Assembly (NCBI GenBank): GCA_030704615.1
Contig: CM060731.1
Location: forward strand, 23,934,001 to 23,998,000
Direction of reading: 5' to 3'
From: Takakia lepidozioides
Lineage: Eukaryota > Streptophyta > Takakiopsida > Takakiales > Takakiaceae
DNA: 64,000 nucleotides
This document shows positions 1 through 11,987 of this stretch, in pieces. The notes under the pieces were generated by a model, which saw only the letters and a list, made by a program, of their open reading frames with translations, was not told the DNA's origin and searched no databases. The position numbers and the translations under genes are program-made. Every line of letters starts with the position of its first letter. Position 1 is the first letter of the stretch.

Positions 1-950
1 GTCAGATCTCCGTGCATACGACATGTGCGTGCGTCGTGGAGTGACATGTGTCATCATGAAACGAAGGGTGTCTGGTAGATGACTGTTATGTATGACTGCA
101 GATGGGGTATCAGGGACGTGGCACGTGGTGATCCTCTGTCTGCACTCGAAGGTGACATAGCAGAGGTTGAAGACTGACGAATTGCTTTCTTGGTCTGAAC
201 TTGGCATACCAAAGTTCACAATGACTCGTGATCAAACTGACAACTTGAAGAGTAGGGATTTTTTCCTGTGTGGGATTGCTAAAGGGGGCACGACTGCTGC
301 ACTTACGAACATAAGGCCCAGAATGGAATGTTGAGCTTCATTCAGATGATTTTTCCTGGGAACAAGCTATTGTGGGTATAGCTCAAGACCATTTTCATCT
401 ATGCAAGATCAGAGATGCTTGTGGAAAATCCTGGTACCAGTTTTGATCAAGCGAAATTTGGTCTCTGTGATCCTGTTATCCCAGAGGAATACTATCCCTT
501 ACATATCTTTGAAAGAAAAGGTGATGCGAGAATTACAGGGGTTTCCTTTTGGTTGAAAGTGTTTGAGAATTTGTGGCACCTACAAGGTGAAGCTGTCTAC
601 TTGAGTGTCAACCATTGTTTCATCTTTATACATTGTGAAGAACTGGGAAACATGTATAAAGCATCCATTTGAAAGATAAAGCTTTGTCTTGATTGTGGTA
701 TATTGTTTGTCTGAATGTCGTAATTACTGGTTGTTCACGAGATCTAAGGCTGAACTGTTGAAAGGACAAGGTCTCAACATGGGTAATTGGAAAAAAACCG
801 TTGAAGATATTTTCAATGCTAGCGAAGTTCATAACATAGAGATCATTGCATGTGGTAATTCTGTTGCGCACCTCACTTCGGTAAGCTCCCTTTCAAGTCA
901 TAGTTACTCGCTCCGATGTGCGCGCCTAACTCCCTAACTGGCCGCCGGAC
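1..950 (+). other. Unassigned sequence with weak coding potential
   Basis: I recognise no gene here. Two short open stretches on the plus strand (415-672 and about 730-900) have a fairly natural residue mix, the second with a hydrophilic AELLKGQGLNMGNWKK-type segment. Neither shows a known motif. They could be remnants of one transposon or host gene broken by frameshifts, or chance. No splice structure could be built around them. Confidence 0.2.
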
Positions 951-1370
951 CAACTCGGAGCTTCGGCTGCTCACCGGGACATAACGGTCCTCCTTCACTC
1001 CCCTACAAGACCCTCTCCCAATTTGGGCCTAATGGAAATTCCCTTTGGTCGATGGCAGTCCGGAATAGCTCCCCACACCCTGGTCGCTTTCCGGGTCGCA
1101 TGCTTATTCACTAGTTTTTGGTCACCAACGGGTTTGCACCGTTGTCGGGGTTACTACTCCCTATATATACTTATGTGACTGTCCGCGGGGGTTTCACAAA
1201 CAACCATGCCATTTTATGGCAAACCACCACGAAAACCCTCGATTCCCGGTGATGAGTCGCGGTGAGTCTTGGCCCACTCACCACGATCCCATTGGACCGT
1301 GATGAGTCCCAAGACTCCCCACGACTCCCACCACAAGGTCTCCGCCCCCATGGTGAGTCCTATGCCACCC

Positions 1371-1410
1371 CCACTAAGTCCCACTAAGTCCCACTAAGTC
1401 CCACTAAGCT
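1371..1410. repeat. Four tandem copies of a 10-bp unit
   Basis: The unit CCACTAAGTC occurs four times head to tail, the last copy diverging at its end. It lies in a C-rich stretch (about 1190-1600) with scattered GTGATGAGTC-like words and a 13-base C run at 1518-1530. No gene is visible in this stretch; a TATATATA-like motif sits near 1160. Confidence 0.8.
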
Positions 1411-1599
1411 ACCACCACCCTTTGTGGAGCCACCCCCACCGCAACTCGGTATGCGAGGCTCCACCTAGTGAGCGCCTCTGCCTCCTTGAGTGCCTTAGGC
1501 ACTCAAGGGTGCTTCAGCCCCCCCCCCCCCTTACCTATCGCTTCCACTGCCCCCACCATAGGGGCAGCCCCTCCTGCGTCCCGACCCCCCTGCCCTCGA

Positions 1600-3000
1600 G
1601 GAAAAGGGCCGCAACAAATTCGGTCAAGGACCTAAGACTCAACTGAATGTGGCAACGTCGTCCCAACTTGTCAAGCATCCAGATGATTTAGATTGGATAA
1701 TCTGTGCCAGGCCATGATGACTATCTTGGAGCCTTGTTGGATTTGCTTTTGGCCAAACATACGTACACAGGTCATGACAGTGCCTGAGAAAAGTCTCCAG
1801 AGTCCAAAATGGCCAAACAACCTTACCTTGAGTACAAATTAGGGAAATTTTTTGATTCGTTTCTAAATTCACAAGGAGCTTTTGAGACTTCCCGTCTATG
1901 GCAAAGAGGGTATGAGAATGCGTTTTCCCTCATTAGAGAGCCCTATAAAAGGGGAAAGTACAATTCCCTTAAAGAATCCCCCTTTGGCTGTTTTCCAGAG
2001 TGGAAGTTGGAGGGGAAGTTGACTCCCCCTAGAAAAATTCCCTTTGTGGCCTTTATAAGAGGGAAACTCGCAGGGAAAGTGTGACATTTTAAGATTTTCA
2101 GTAAAAGCAAAAACAAATTAAAAAATAAAAAAGCTGGAGGTGGAACGATTCTTTGTAACCGCTCGGCCGATTTGGAAGGGACACTCACATTACATGTATG
2201 AAGGCTATGGGGTTTTATATATATTTCACCTAACGGATATGGTACCCAATCGGATTGTTGCGCACCGTTAACACGGGGGCCCGCATGGGACCTCCAAGAT
2301 CGGCGATTTCGGCACAGACATGCCGCATCCAAGGTAGATTCCACACTGTGTGTAGGTCTCGCTCCCAAGGAGCGTGTATTGAAGCATTTCAAAAGCCGGA
2401 AGGGATATGTGTGCCATCCACTACCGTTTATGTGCTTCGTTGCAAGTAAGCTTGGAAGTGTTAGTGGTTGGTTTCAGAACCTTTGGAACCTGCAGATCAG
2501 ATCCAGCATAGAGACATTGCGCTCTTAGAATGACTACTGGTGCACTATGAAGCAGCCTGTCTTGCAAGTTTGTATTCGTGTCGTATCAGTTATGGTACTG
2601 GGATAAAGCTGAAATAATATGCAGATAATTGAGGCTTCTCCGCAAATATCAAAGAGATGAAGCTGAATATTTCGCACCAAAAACCAATTACATGATGGAT
2701 CAGTGTAGACGCATGACCTACTAACGTATTGAGGTCAGGCCAGGTATGTTACCTTCAAGCACTATCTTGTTTCTGCAGTAATAAATAGGTGAAACTTGAA
2801 GTCGTCGGAATAAGTTTCAAGTTTGTTTGTGATAGCATTTCTGTTGTCTAACTTCTTTCTTCCTCCTTATAGTACTAAGGTTTCCGCAGAAGCTGTCTGA
2901 GGCAATTACACGTCCCTGCATGAATGTGCTGTGATATAAGAGTATTGAGTAAATTTTGTCAGTAGATGGGTGGACTATGTTAGACGCAGCTTTTTGGTTT
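1600..3000. other. No gene recognised
   Basis: Open stretches here are short and overlap on both strands, and none resembles a known family. Around 1930-2090 the plus strand has repeated GGGGAAA/TTCCC words that form loose inverted matches. I see no transposon end with a target duplication. Confidence 0.3.
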
Positions 3001-3016
3001 AAGCTCACCACCATTT

Positions 3017-4640
3017 GTGGGAGTCAGCTATCCGCAGGCAGCGAAGGCACGTGAGAAACGAGAAGCAGAGGAGGCTGCAGTTGCACTAGTGGGTGAGCCT
3101 TACCGATGGTTTTGTACTTCTCCGCCGTCTTCACATCAGGTCAAGGGAATAACCTGAACCTATGTAGAATAGGTCTCATATCTTGGCAGGAAGTTATCTG
3201 CCACATGCAATGCATCATAGGTGTCTGCTTACCATTCTAGATTATTTTGTTGTTACTCTATTGATTTACAGATTTGATATAAAGAATAAAGCTTTAATCT
3301 TGCCCTCTACCCTAGTGGCAAACATTGTATCATACTGATGAGGAGATGATGCCATTGTCGTGCCCACATCCACAGCCAGTACCACTACTCCAGCCACTCC
3401 AACTACAAGCCACAAGTATAGGTGATTTGCACATACACACCTGTGGTCCACATAAACTATATTCTTGGTGCCTTTGTCGTTTTTAGCTATTCTTGTATTT
3501 AGAGTTCTCATTCTTTTTTGGGTGTAAAGGTTTACTTGAGAGGTATCACAGGTCAGAAATCCCTGCTCAGAAATCCCTGCTCCACGCTATGAGCGTATCT
3601 TTGGAAAAAGGCCCCCAAATCTACCAAAGGAGGAGCACTGTCACTATGGAAAATCTTACCTGAGAAAGTTTTATCCCAGCCAGTGGAGGAACTACATCTG
3701 AACATCCGGTGTGCTGGATGTGGTTTAGCAATAGGGAAGACCCACGAGTCAGCAATTTTCTTACAACAATTATGCGTCATATAATGAGTCATTGCAAAAC
3801 GAGGTGAGGCCTTTATTAGAGAATAGGAATCGACTCTTGACTCTTGCTAGATTTCTATTCGACTGTCAAGGCACAACCATCCAAATGAGGTGGAAGACCA
3901 ATGACATATATGAGACATTCAAAGAGCACAAGCATTCTGAAAACAAGAAGGCTACTGCTTGCAAGGTTCGTGTACCTGGTTCTAGCAAAAATTCAAAGGG
4001 CTGTCCTGGTGGTGAAGTTCTTTGTAGTACAAATTCAATGGCTTGCCTTGGTAGCAAACTTGTTTCCAGCAGCTCTGACGAGGTGGACAGTTCCCAATTG
4101 AAGGCTTGTCTTGGTACGTTTTTTGGTGACTGCATGTCAATGCAGGTACTAAAAGTTCTTTTGTTGTTTTTGAATTGTGGGGAAACATGAACTCTATATG
4201 TGCTTTGTCAATTCTGCTCAGGAGCTGGAGGGCTTATAAGACAGTCTTTGTTTCTCTATATGTGCTTTGTCAATTTTGCATCCTTTCACTGTATTTACAC
4301 TGAGTTTGAGTAGCTGTTTGCTTGTCCAGGAGGCCGAAAAGCGTATCAAACTCGTGTATCAAGCTCGTGTTGCTGATGGGCAGTTAGAATGTGAGTGTGC
4401 ATACGTCATGAGGGTCAGGCCAAGTCCAAGGGCTTTAATCTTGACTCCTCTTGGCAGGCACTGAAGAGGATAGATTCCGAGCTGGTGATCACTATCCCTC
4501 CAGCAGGGCAGGCTCTGTTTGATAGGCTCTGTTCTATAGCAGTCTTAGGACATGTGATACTTGAGCACATTGTTCAATCAAAACATGATGATGTAAACCT
4601 GAGATCCAGTTCTTGGAAGTGCATTTTGAATGACAGAGGT
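3017..4640 (+). other. Possible exons of an unidentified plus-strand gene
   Basis: Several plus-strand segments look coding. One at 3017-3092 reads an Ala/Glu/Lys-rich helix (AKAREKREAEEAAVAL) and ends at a good GTGAG donor at 3093. Others lie at about 3618-3780 (contains IRCAGCGLAIG), 3792-4145 (Ser/Lys-rich, ending at an ATGCAG|GTACT donor) and 4330-4640. I could not join them in one phase and recognise no family. They may be exons of a decayed gene or unrelated open stretches. Confidence 0.22.
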
Positions 4641-4689
4641 ATGGTGTGGGGGGTGTGTGTCCTTAACATTTGTCAATGCACCGTGGGCA

Positions 4690-4930
4690 AAAGTCATGGG
4701 AAACAAACCAAGAAGAAAAAAACCTTCTAGGAAAAAATACACAGGGGGAGATTAAAGGAAAACCTCAAGGGGAAAAGTATAGAGGAAAAACCAATTCCGC
4801 AAAGGGAAAAATCTCAATAGGGGAAAGGTGCATTGGGGGAAAAAAATACACCAGGGAAAAATCCAATAGGAAAAATGCAGTGGGAAAAAATAAATACACT
4901 GGGGAAAATCAGGAAGGGAAAATCAACGGT
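4690..4930 (+). repeat. Purine-rich GGGAAAA quasi-repeat
   Basis: About 240 bases consist almost wholly of irregularly spaced GGGAAAA/GGGGAAAA blocks on the plus strand, one about every 12-20 bases. One frame reads as a long Lys/Gly/Glu-rich peptide, most likely a by-product of composition. Extended polypurine tracts of this kind occur near LTR-retrotransposon 3' ends, but no LTR pair was found here. Confidence 0.6.
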
Positions 4931-6221
4931 GTAATTGTTTCCTGTGAGATCGGTGGAAAGTACACAAACATTTCCACTGTTGCGCAGTTCCCTCTGGCGT
5001 ATAAATCAGTACAAATATCTAAGGGCATTTTGCCCTTTTCCCCATGAGGGAATCGTTCTAAAGCTCCTTGTGTTTATTTGAGATGAGTGTTAGGATGAAT
5101 GTTGTTCCATCAAAGTTTGTTCAAAATGCATTGACATTTTGTCTAAGGATGAAGCTCAAAATCTGCTCGAGGCTACAATCTAGGCGAGCTAATGTAGCCA
5201 GTGGCCAAAAATATTGGCCAACCAATTGTTTCGGGAAAAGAAACTGCGTGACTATTCGGTGCCCAAGAGAAATTAAAACTAGGGGAGAACATGTGGAATA
5301 TTATATATTATACTGACTTGCATATTGCTTTGTGTAAAACTGTTATATTATCACATAACGTCCTTTGGCCATCAAGCTATGGTTTATCAGGGGTCTTCCT
5401 CCGACAGAACATGTGTATTTGCATAGACACACATATTCCACTGAAAAGGAGATGGGTCAGTTGATCAAGGAACGCCTACGAATGATGATAGCCAAACGGG
5501 GGGCACAATTCTCAAACCTTAGGTTGCACTCATGTGTAGTGATACATTGGAAACGACAATTGACACTAACAAAGGTGAAAGTACCTTGAGCTTTTTTCTA
5601 TCGTTGTGCGGGATGTATAGGTAACTGTGTGTAGTGAGTTATAGGCATTCAAGGCTGAAACTCATTGGCATACAATAGACAATGGAAATGCAAGTGGTAG
5701 CAACAGGGACGCACCAACATGGGTGCTAGCTAGTAAAGTCATGTTGTCTGCTATATCTACCAAAGCCATGAGCACGCCACCAAGTTTTGCCCCTACCAAC
5801 CGAACCTTGCCAAAATGATTGACAGGTTTGAGTGAGACAAGAAGGATAAGGCACATTTAGACGAATAAGATCCTCTGTGGTTGAAGGGATAGGTGATCTT
5901 TATAGGAAACCTTCTAAGCCCCTCACAACCTTGATGTACATACCACTGTTGGAATGTTAATATATGGGACCTGGCTAGCTATCAACTCATGTAGCCACCC
6001 AAGTATTAAATAACCGACCCGGTTGGTATTGGATGTTGTAATACTAGGGTTAAGAACCGGACCCTAGTGTTGGAAATTCTAATACATAGGTCAACGTCCT
6101 CATAGGCTGGTATTGACAAAGGCAATACCCATACTATCGGCAAAAGGAAAGACTATACACATGGTATAGGTACGAAGTTGGGTTGCCCAGGTCAAGGCAT
6201 GTCCACCCATGGGCCCGCCAC

Positions 6222-6504
6222 CAGTGATTTTTTCTTAAATTTGAAAAATAGCACGAGTGGCTACAAGAAATAGCTATATATTCTGTTCATCCATTGAAAA
6301 TTTGGATAGAATAGAATCATCCTCCTATGTACTTTCATCCATTTATATCATCCACATTTGGCGAATTCATCCATTATTATTTTTTTCCTTGTAGAAGTTT
6401 GGCGTTTTCATCCATGAAAAAATTGGGAATTTATGACAGAATATTCCATTTTAATGTTTTGAGGTCGCCATTTGGCGATTTTTTCCCAAAAAAAAAAAAC
6501 ACTG
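6222..6504. mobile_element. hAT-type MITE copy 1, TSD CCCGCCAC
   Basis: This 283-bp element starts CAGTGATTTTTTC and ends in an A run followed by CACTG. It is flanked by a perfect 8-bp duplication, CCCGCCAC, at 6214-6221 and 6505-6512. The interior is AT-rich with repeated ATGGATGA and TTTGGCGA words and no coding capacity. It is an inverted match of the copy at 30513-30798 over most of its length. Confidence 0.93.
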
Positions 6505-6568
6505 CCCGCCACTATTCTTCATTTTTTAGCACATGTCATGTAGCTAGTATGTGTGGGCCCATCCCAAG

Positions 6569-6852
6569 CAGTGTTTTTTTTCACTTTTCCAAAATCGCTG
6601 GCAGGGCGACATATAGATTCTACCCAACGCCCATGTGGCGAGAAGAACGAGGTGACAGAGCTGGAAAAGATGTTATATTACAGGTGTCATATTTTAACAG
6701 GTCCACATATGACAAATCTGGCTCCTGGTATTTATCCTTTGGCGCTTTCTGGCGATTTTCTTGATTTTTAATCCCAGAATTCCTTAGTAAAAGTAGCTGA
6801 CCCATTTTCCAGGTCGAAATCTGGCGATTATTCGCCAGAAAAAAAAACACTG
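6569..6852. mobile_element. hAT-type MITE copy 2, TSD ATCCCAAG
   Basis: This 284-bp element has inverted ends CAGTGTTTTTTTTC and GAAAAAAAAACACTG and an exact 8-bp duplication, ATCCCAAG, at 6561-6568 and 6853-6860. It shares terminal CAGTG plus A/T run and subterminal TGGCGA/TCGCCA words with copy 1, but the middle differs. It is therefore a related subfamily rather than a recent sister copy. It lies only 64 bp from copy 1. Confidence 0.93.
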
Positions 6853-7046
6853 ATCCCAAGACACGGGATTCTGTGTGTCTTTCTGTGGGCTCGCCTCAAG
6901 ACGGGATGATATGCGGACAGTTTGCAAACCGTTGAAGGGATCAAGGATTTCTTTTTTGTCGGAAGACAAAATGAATATGAGGACCTTTTTGCAGCTGTCG
7001 GCATGTTCAACGGTGAGGCTAGCAATCAATTTTCTTTTAATCGAGT

Positions 7047-7571
7047 TTAAAAAAAAAATGGAAACACATGGGAGCGTTCAAGCTTTTCAGCACTAAGCCC
7101 TTTTGTCAGTATGTCTGCAACCATGTTGTTGGTGTTGCAATATACAAGCTTGACAACTCCAGCTTCAGTCTTCTCTCGTACCAAATGATGATGAATCTCA
7201 ATATGCTTTGTGCGAGCATGAAACACTGGATTCTTTGAGAGAGCAATACACCCTTGGTTGTCATCATATATGACCATTGTATCCCTCTGTGGACGACCAA
7301 TACTAGATATAAATGATGATAACCATAATGCTTGCCTTGTAGCTTGAGATGCAGCCATATATTCTGCCTCAGTCGAGGACATAACAATTGTAGATTGCTT
7401 CTTGCTGCTCCAGCTTACAGCTCCATTTGCTAGCATAAAAACATAACCAGATGTAGAGTGGCGGTCATCAACATTACCAGCCCAATCTGCATCGCAATAG
7501 CCGTATAGCTTTGTGCTTTTGCAAGCACTATCTAAGATACCATATGAACCCAACTCACAGATTAGGCCCAA
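7047..7571 (-). pseudogene. Ty1/Copia polyprotein fragment, RNase H end
   Basis: The minus strand reads 174 residues of the C-terminal part of a Copia polyprotein. It shows the RNase H stretch YGYCDADWAG, SWSSKKQSTIVMSSTEAEY, then ARTKHIEIHHHLVRE and the terminal VADILTKGL motif. The reverse transcriptase, integrase and gag parts and both LTRs are missing, so this is a truncated relic. The frame itself is intact over this piece. It sits inside the older hAT element, beside the CACTA element. Confidence 0.93.
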
Positions 7572-8151
7572 CTTAGGCCCAACTGAGTTCGCATACTAAA
7601 ATCTGCAACATTATTATGTAATGCAACAAAATATTTAATTTCCTTGGGAAATCAAGTATGCTTCTAAGTAGCATACGAACGATTTGGCTGATATTTTAAT
7701 TATTTATATACCAGGTTGATAATTGGCTGGTGTTACGACTGGAATACACGTCCTATTGGTACCCGTCCACCAACCAAATATCATACTACTATTGAGAACC
7801 GGCGGATATTAAAATTTAGTGAATACACTACAACACACCCTATGTAATTTCGACGATTTTGTTTGACGCTGGCGTTGACTGTTGTCACTTTCGACTGTTC
7901 CAACCATTTTTCAGTCAAAAAATTATATTAAAATATTCGAGGTGCTAGACAACCGCGAAAATTTTGACTCTAGTGAGAAACTTTGACTACCTAAAATAAA
8001 CTGACTGAGACAACCAGTTAAGTAATGGCACGTGTAATCACAATATATAAATTATATAGCAATATATATGTGGATAATAAGAAGTAAAACAACTTAACTA
8101 CGTTTTAACTGACCCAGCTCATTAATAGTAAACTAATCGTGTGCTGGTTAA

Positions 8152-8490
8152 GGTTAGTGAAACAAAACAACTAAATTATCTGAACGAATGATAAAAAAAC
8201 GCCTTGCTGGCAGCTATTGGATGAACGTATGAAAGGTTAGTGAAACAAGACAACTGAATTATGTGAACGAATGATAAACAAACGCCTTGCTGGCAGCTAT
8301 TGGATGAACGTATGAAAGGTTAGTGAAACAAAACAACTGAACTATTTGAACGAATGATAAACCAACGCCTTGCTGGCAGCTATTGGATGAACGTACGAAA
8401 TACAATTTTTGTGCACTGGATGAACGTATGAATGAACGATAAATCAAACGCCTTGCTGGCAACTATTGGATGAATGTAGGAACGAATGAT
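8152..8490. repeat. Tandem repeat, 83-bp unit
   Basis: Three close copies start at 8152, 8235 and 8318, each with GGTTAGTGAAACAA, ATGATAAA and CGCCTTGCTGGCAGCTATTG. A fourth, shortened and diverged copy runs to about 8490. The array is in the left part of the CACTA element. Subterminal arrays often bind transposase in CACTA elements, but function here is unknown. Confidence 0.9.
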
Positions 8491-8499
8491 AATGAAAAT

Positions 8500-8742
8500 G
8501 TTGTTGCTGCTGCAAGCATGGCGTTCCACAACTCCAAATCTCGTTGAGCCATATTGTTTAACACTCCCACATTTGGAATACATGTCCATGAGGGTATTGT
8601 TCATAATCACATCTGGTACAATTCCATCTTTGGTGATGCAACCATGCACCTCTTTGCCCTTTTCCAGGGCTGCCAGGCTTCGACACGAACTACAAACGCA
8701 CACAAACGTGATGTGCTCGGGCTTCACCCCTGCCCCCATCAA
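8500..8742 (-). pseudogene. PPR protein fragment
   Basis: The minus strand reads a block closely matching the PPR modules 1-2 kb upstream: VKPEHITFVCVCSSC, LAALEKGKEVHG, GIVPDVIMNNTLMDMYSKCGSV. The match then continues in another frame (MAQRDLELWNAM), so a frameshift is present. It is one displaced triplet of the same broken gene, separated from it by the 118-bp repeats and the eIF4A piece. Confidence 0.8.
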
Positions 8743-9075
8743 TTGCTCTCTTTCAGCTGCCTTGTAGAATATGCATATGAAAAACTTTTAAAGATACCAT
8801 GTACTAACCGGCACTTTCTTGCTTCCACTGTCTTGAATATTCCACCCCTACCCCCATCAATTGCTCTCAGCTGCTTAGAATATGCATATGAAATTTTTTT
8901 AAAGATACCATGTACTAACCAGCACTTTTTTGCTTCCACTGTCTTGAATATTCCACCCCTGCCCCCATCAATTGCTCTCTCTCAGCTGCCTAGAATATGC
9001 ATAGGAAAAACTTTTAAAGATACCATGTACTAACCAGCACTTTCTTGCTTCCACTGTCTTGAATATTCCATTCAT
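8724..9075. repeat. Tandem repeat, ~118-bp unit
   Basis: Three units each contain CCCCCATCAATTGCTCTC, AGAATATGCATA, AAAGATACCATGTACTAACC and a GCTTCCACTGTCTTGAATATTCC-type end. They begin near 8724, 8842 and 8953. The start of the first unit overlaps the end of the PPR fragment coding sequence, so the repeat unit seems to have been copied out of that junction. Confidence 0.88.
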
Positions 9076-9266
9076 TTAGATCCGGCTAAAGTGCCTCGTA
9101 AGCAGCTGGAAAGTAACTTCAAGCTCCTTTTCTCAAGCAGCACTTTCAACATTATGAGTAGATCCGCTTGCATGCATACAGTGCTTGGTAATTCCATGAC
9201 CAATCCTAATGGGATGTAGAGATTCCGAAGCCCCCCTCCCCTCACTTATGGAATAAGGTCTTCAAC

Positions 9267-9459
9267 TCACAAAAGATCTGCAACATTTGAAGGCAGCTCC
9301 TTGATAACAGTGTTGTAGAACCTTTGGAGGTCTTGGAGCATGCGCTCATCATCCTTTGTGACAAAATTAATGGCCACACCCTTGTGCCCAAAACGCCCAC
9401 TGCGGCCAATATTTCTCCGGCTGGGTGGGCAGGTCATAGTTAATGACCAAGGACACCTG
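9267..9459 (-). pseudogene. Captured last exon of eIF4A (DEAD-box translation initiation factor)
   Basis: The minus strand reads [15 protein letters not shown] and, after a small deletion that shifts the frame, [34 protein letters not shown] and [10 protein letters not shown] followed by TGA. This is the C-terminal end of eIF4A, including helicase motif VI (normally [11 protein letters not shown]; here the HR before IGRSGR is lost and the last R is H). An AG just before the match, at the place where plant eIF4A genes usually have their last intron, suggests the piece was copied from genomic DNA. It cannot make a working helicase. It is joined directly to PPR coding sequence inside the CACTA element. 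Confidence 0.88.
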
Positions 9460-10751
9460 ATACTTTCTTCGCGTCCTCAATGCACCCACATTTGGCATAC
9501 ATGTTCACCAGGGTATTGTTCAGAATGAGATCTGGTACAATTCCAGCTTGGATGATGTCACCATGGACCTGTTTGCTCTTTTCAAGGGCTGACAGGCTCA
9601 CACACACATTGCAAACGCAAACAAATGTGATGTGGTTCGGCCTCACCCCTTCTCGCATCATGTGTTCATAGGTCTCCCAAGCCTCCATCCTGCACCCCTG
9701 CTATGCATATCCTGCAATCATTGCGTTCCACGACACCACATCTCTGTCAGCCATATTGTCGAACACTCCTTTTGCGTCCTCAATGCACCTACATTTGGCA
9801 TACATATCCACCAGGGTATTGTTCAGAATGACATTTGGTACAATTCCACCTTTGATAATGTCACCATAAATCTCTTTGCCCTTTTCCAGGGCTGCCTGGC
9901 TCGCACAAGCATTGCAAACACAAACAAACGTGATGTGGTTAGGCTTCACCCCTTCCTGTACCATTTGCTCATAGGTCTCCAAAGCCTCCATCCCCCGCCC
10001 CTGCTGTGCATATCCTGCAATCATTGCATTCCACGACACCACATTTCATTCAGCCATACTGTCAAACACTCCCTTTGCATCTTCAATGCTCCGGCTTTTG
10101 ACATACATGTCCACCAGGGCAGTGTTCAGGATGACATCTGGCACAATTCCAGCTTTGACAATGGCACCATGGACCTCTTTGCCCTTTTCCAGGGCTGCCA
10201 GGCTCGCACACGCATTGCAAATGCAAACAAACGTAATGTGGTTCGGCTGCCTCATATGTCTCCAAAGCATTCCTTCCACACCCATGCTTGGTAAATCCTG
10301 CCATCATTATATTCCATGTGCTCAACCATCGTTGAGGCATTCTGTTGAACACTTGGTGAGCGTCCACGATGCTCCCACACTTAACATACATGTTAACAAG
10401 GTTGTTGTGTAGAAAAATGTTTGGCTCGAATCCACTTTGGATAATGTGAGCGTGCACCTGCTTTCCAGCTTGCAGGTCTTTCATCTTTATGCACTTATGC
10501 AAGAGACTGACATAAATATCTGAATCTGCTGAAATGCCTCCTTGGTTTAAAGTTTGTAGAGCCTCTTTTAGTCGCCCTGCCTCACATAGCATCCTCACAT
10601 GCCCAGAAGTGCCCGAAGAGGCATTGTGGACTCCAAAGGGCACATTGTAACTAAGCCCGAGCTTTCGTATCATGGTTGAGGCTTTGTAATCTGTTGATGG
10701 CAATGTGTTGTCGGGGGGGGGGATGGGAGAATTGACCTTTTCAGGATACAT
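9460..10751 (-). pseudogene. Pentatricopeptide repeat (PPR) pseudogene
   Basis: Starting from the ATG at 10751, the minus strand reads an N-terminal part and a first PPR block (LQAGKQVHAHIIQSGFEPN, NNLVNMYVKCGSIVDAHQVF). A frameshift near 10270 follows, then three near-identical ~100-residue modules with PNHITFVCVCNACAS, LEKGKEVHG, VPDVILNNTLVDMYAKC and DVVSWNAMIAGYA. Two stop codons interrupt otherwise good frames: TGA after MAE (near 10048) and TAG after MIAGYA (near 9700). PPR proteins bind organelle RNA, and this modular form resembles the PLS class. No E/DYW domain is present because the sequence runs into eIF4A. It is probably a captured gene piece that has decayed. Confidence 0.88.
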
Positions 10752-10961
10752 AGCAGCTCATTTGTGAATGCTGATGACACACGGTGTGTCCGGCAGGCAT
10801 TCAACAATACCAAGGTGGCAGACAAACGATCTATGGTGCTCCTAGCATACAATGGTGTCTTTAGCGCATCCTGGAACTTAAGATAGTTAGGGTCAATGTT
10901 GGGGGCATCCTCTTGCCATCCATTTGAATCCTCCTCTGAGGAAGAGTCACCTTGTCGACCA

Positions 10962-11450
10962 TCATGAATTGGTACTCCATCCTGACTTCCTTCCCCTTTC
11001 CCCCCCCCCCCCCCCCCCCTCTATGGCTCCTTCAGGCGCTGGCCTACCTTCCAGTCTCATGTTAGATCGAGCAAGTTCGGCAGCCTCGTCTCCGAGGCAG
11101 AATGCCTCACCCAACATCCTCATCCCATCCATTTGAATGTCATTATCCAGTTGTGGGGTGTTGCAATGCTGCCCAAAGTAGGCAGCATTCCAGTCTTCAT
11201 CTGAAGAGTCCCCTTCATCACTTGGGTGCTTGACCCTTAGTCTGGGGTCCCTACCTTCAACTGCAAGGTGTCTTTGGACCACCCACCTCAATCTCTTAAC
11301 CCCCCCATGGCAAACTCTGCACGGACAACGAACCTTTCTGCGTCCCAACGCATTGGCACGACGCTCCTCTCGTTGCCACAACTTTTCATCTCGCTTGCGT
11401 ATCCTCCTAGGGTCAGAAATGCTTTCCCTCCTTGGTGCTTGTCCTGCCAT
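10962..11450 (-). pseudogene. Transpos_assoc-like N-terminal ORF
   Basis: A 162-residue minus-strand ORF from the ATG at 11450 is very basic at its start and contains RCPCRVCHGG followed by VVQRHLAVEGRDP, then an acidic DEGDSSDEDW stretch. The CPCxxC plus HL...G layout resembles the transposase-associated domain at the start of many CACTA transposases. The C-terminal poly-Gly is encoded by a 20-base C run (11000-11019 on plus), so the end may be shifted. The catalytic part does not follow; PPR sequence does. Family assignment is moderate. Confidence 0.5.
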
Positions 11451-11987
11451 AATTTGGGCCTACCATGACATCATCCACCACCATACATTACAATAAAGCC
11501 GAGGCCCAATTTATAGGTGAAATAATTAGGGTTGTGAACTGACATCCCTTTGGTTAATGCAGCAGCAACCTGGCAGCTAATGTATAAACCCCCCCGCGCC
11601 ATAGATGTTTCATGGCAACACATCAGTCGTAGCAATCTGCAACATATGAGAATCTGCTCATATGTACTCATATCTGCTACATCATAATTATACATTCAGA
11701 TGTAAGGAGCAATGTGACAAGAGGATGAAGCAGGGTCACCTATGTCAAAGAAGCACTGGCCGCTTGTGAGTGCGTCAGCCACTGCTGCTGCCTACTCCAC
11801 CTGACAACCCACCCAAGGCGCGAACTATCAGCTATCAGGTCACTGCTATCAGCTATCAGCTGACATTATCAGCTTTCCCTGCCAGCTATCTCATAGCAAT
11901 TGTCCCGAGCAGGAAGGTGGTAAAGGCCAAACACAAGAGAAGGAAAAGGCTGCAGTAATAAAAACAAGGATTGTTGAGGATAATCAC

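Noticed and set aside
10962-11136. Poly-Gly/poly-Pro coding around the C run at 11000-11019
   Set aside because: The glycines come from a homopolymer of uncertain length, so the residues on the far side of it may be out of frame.
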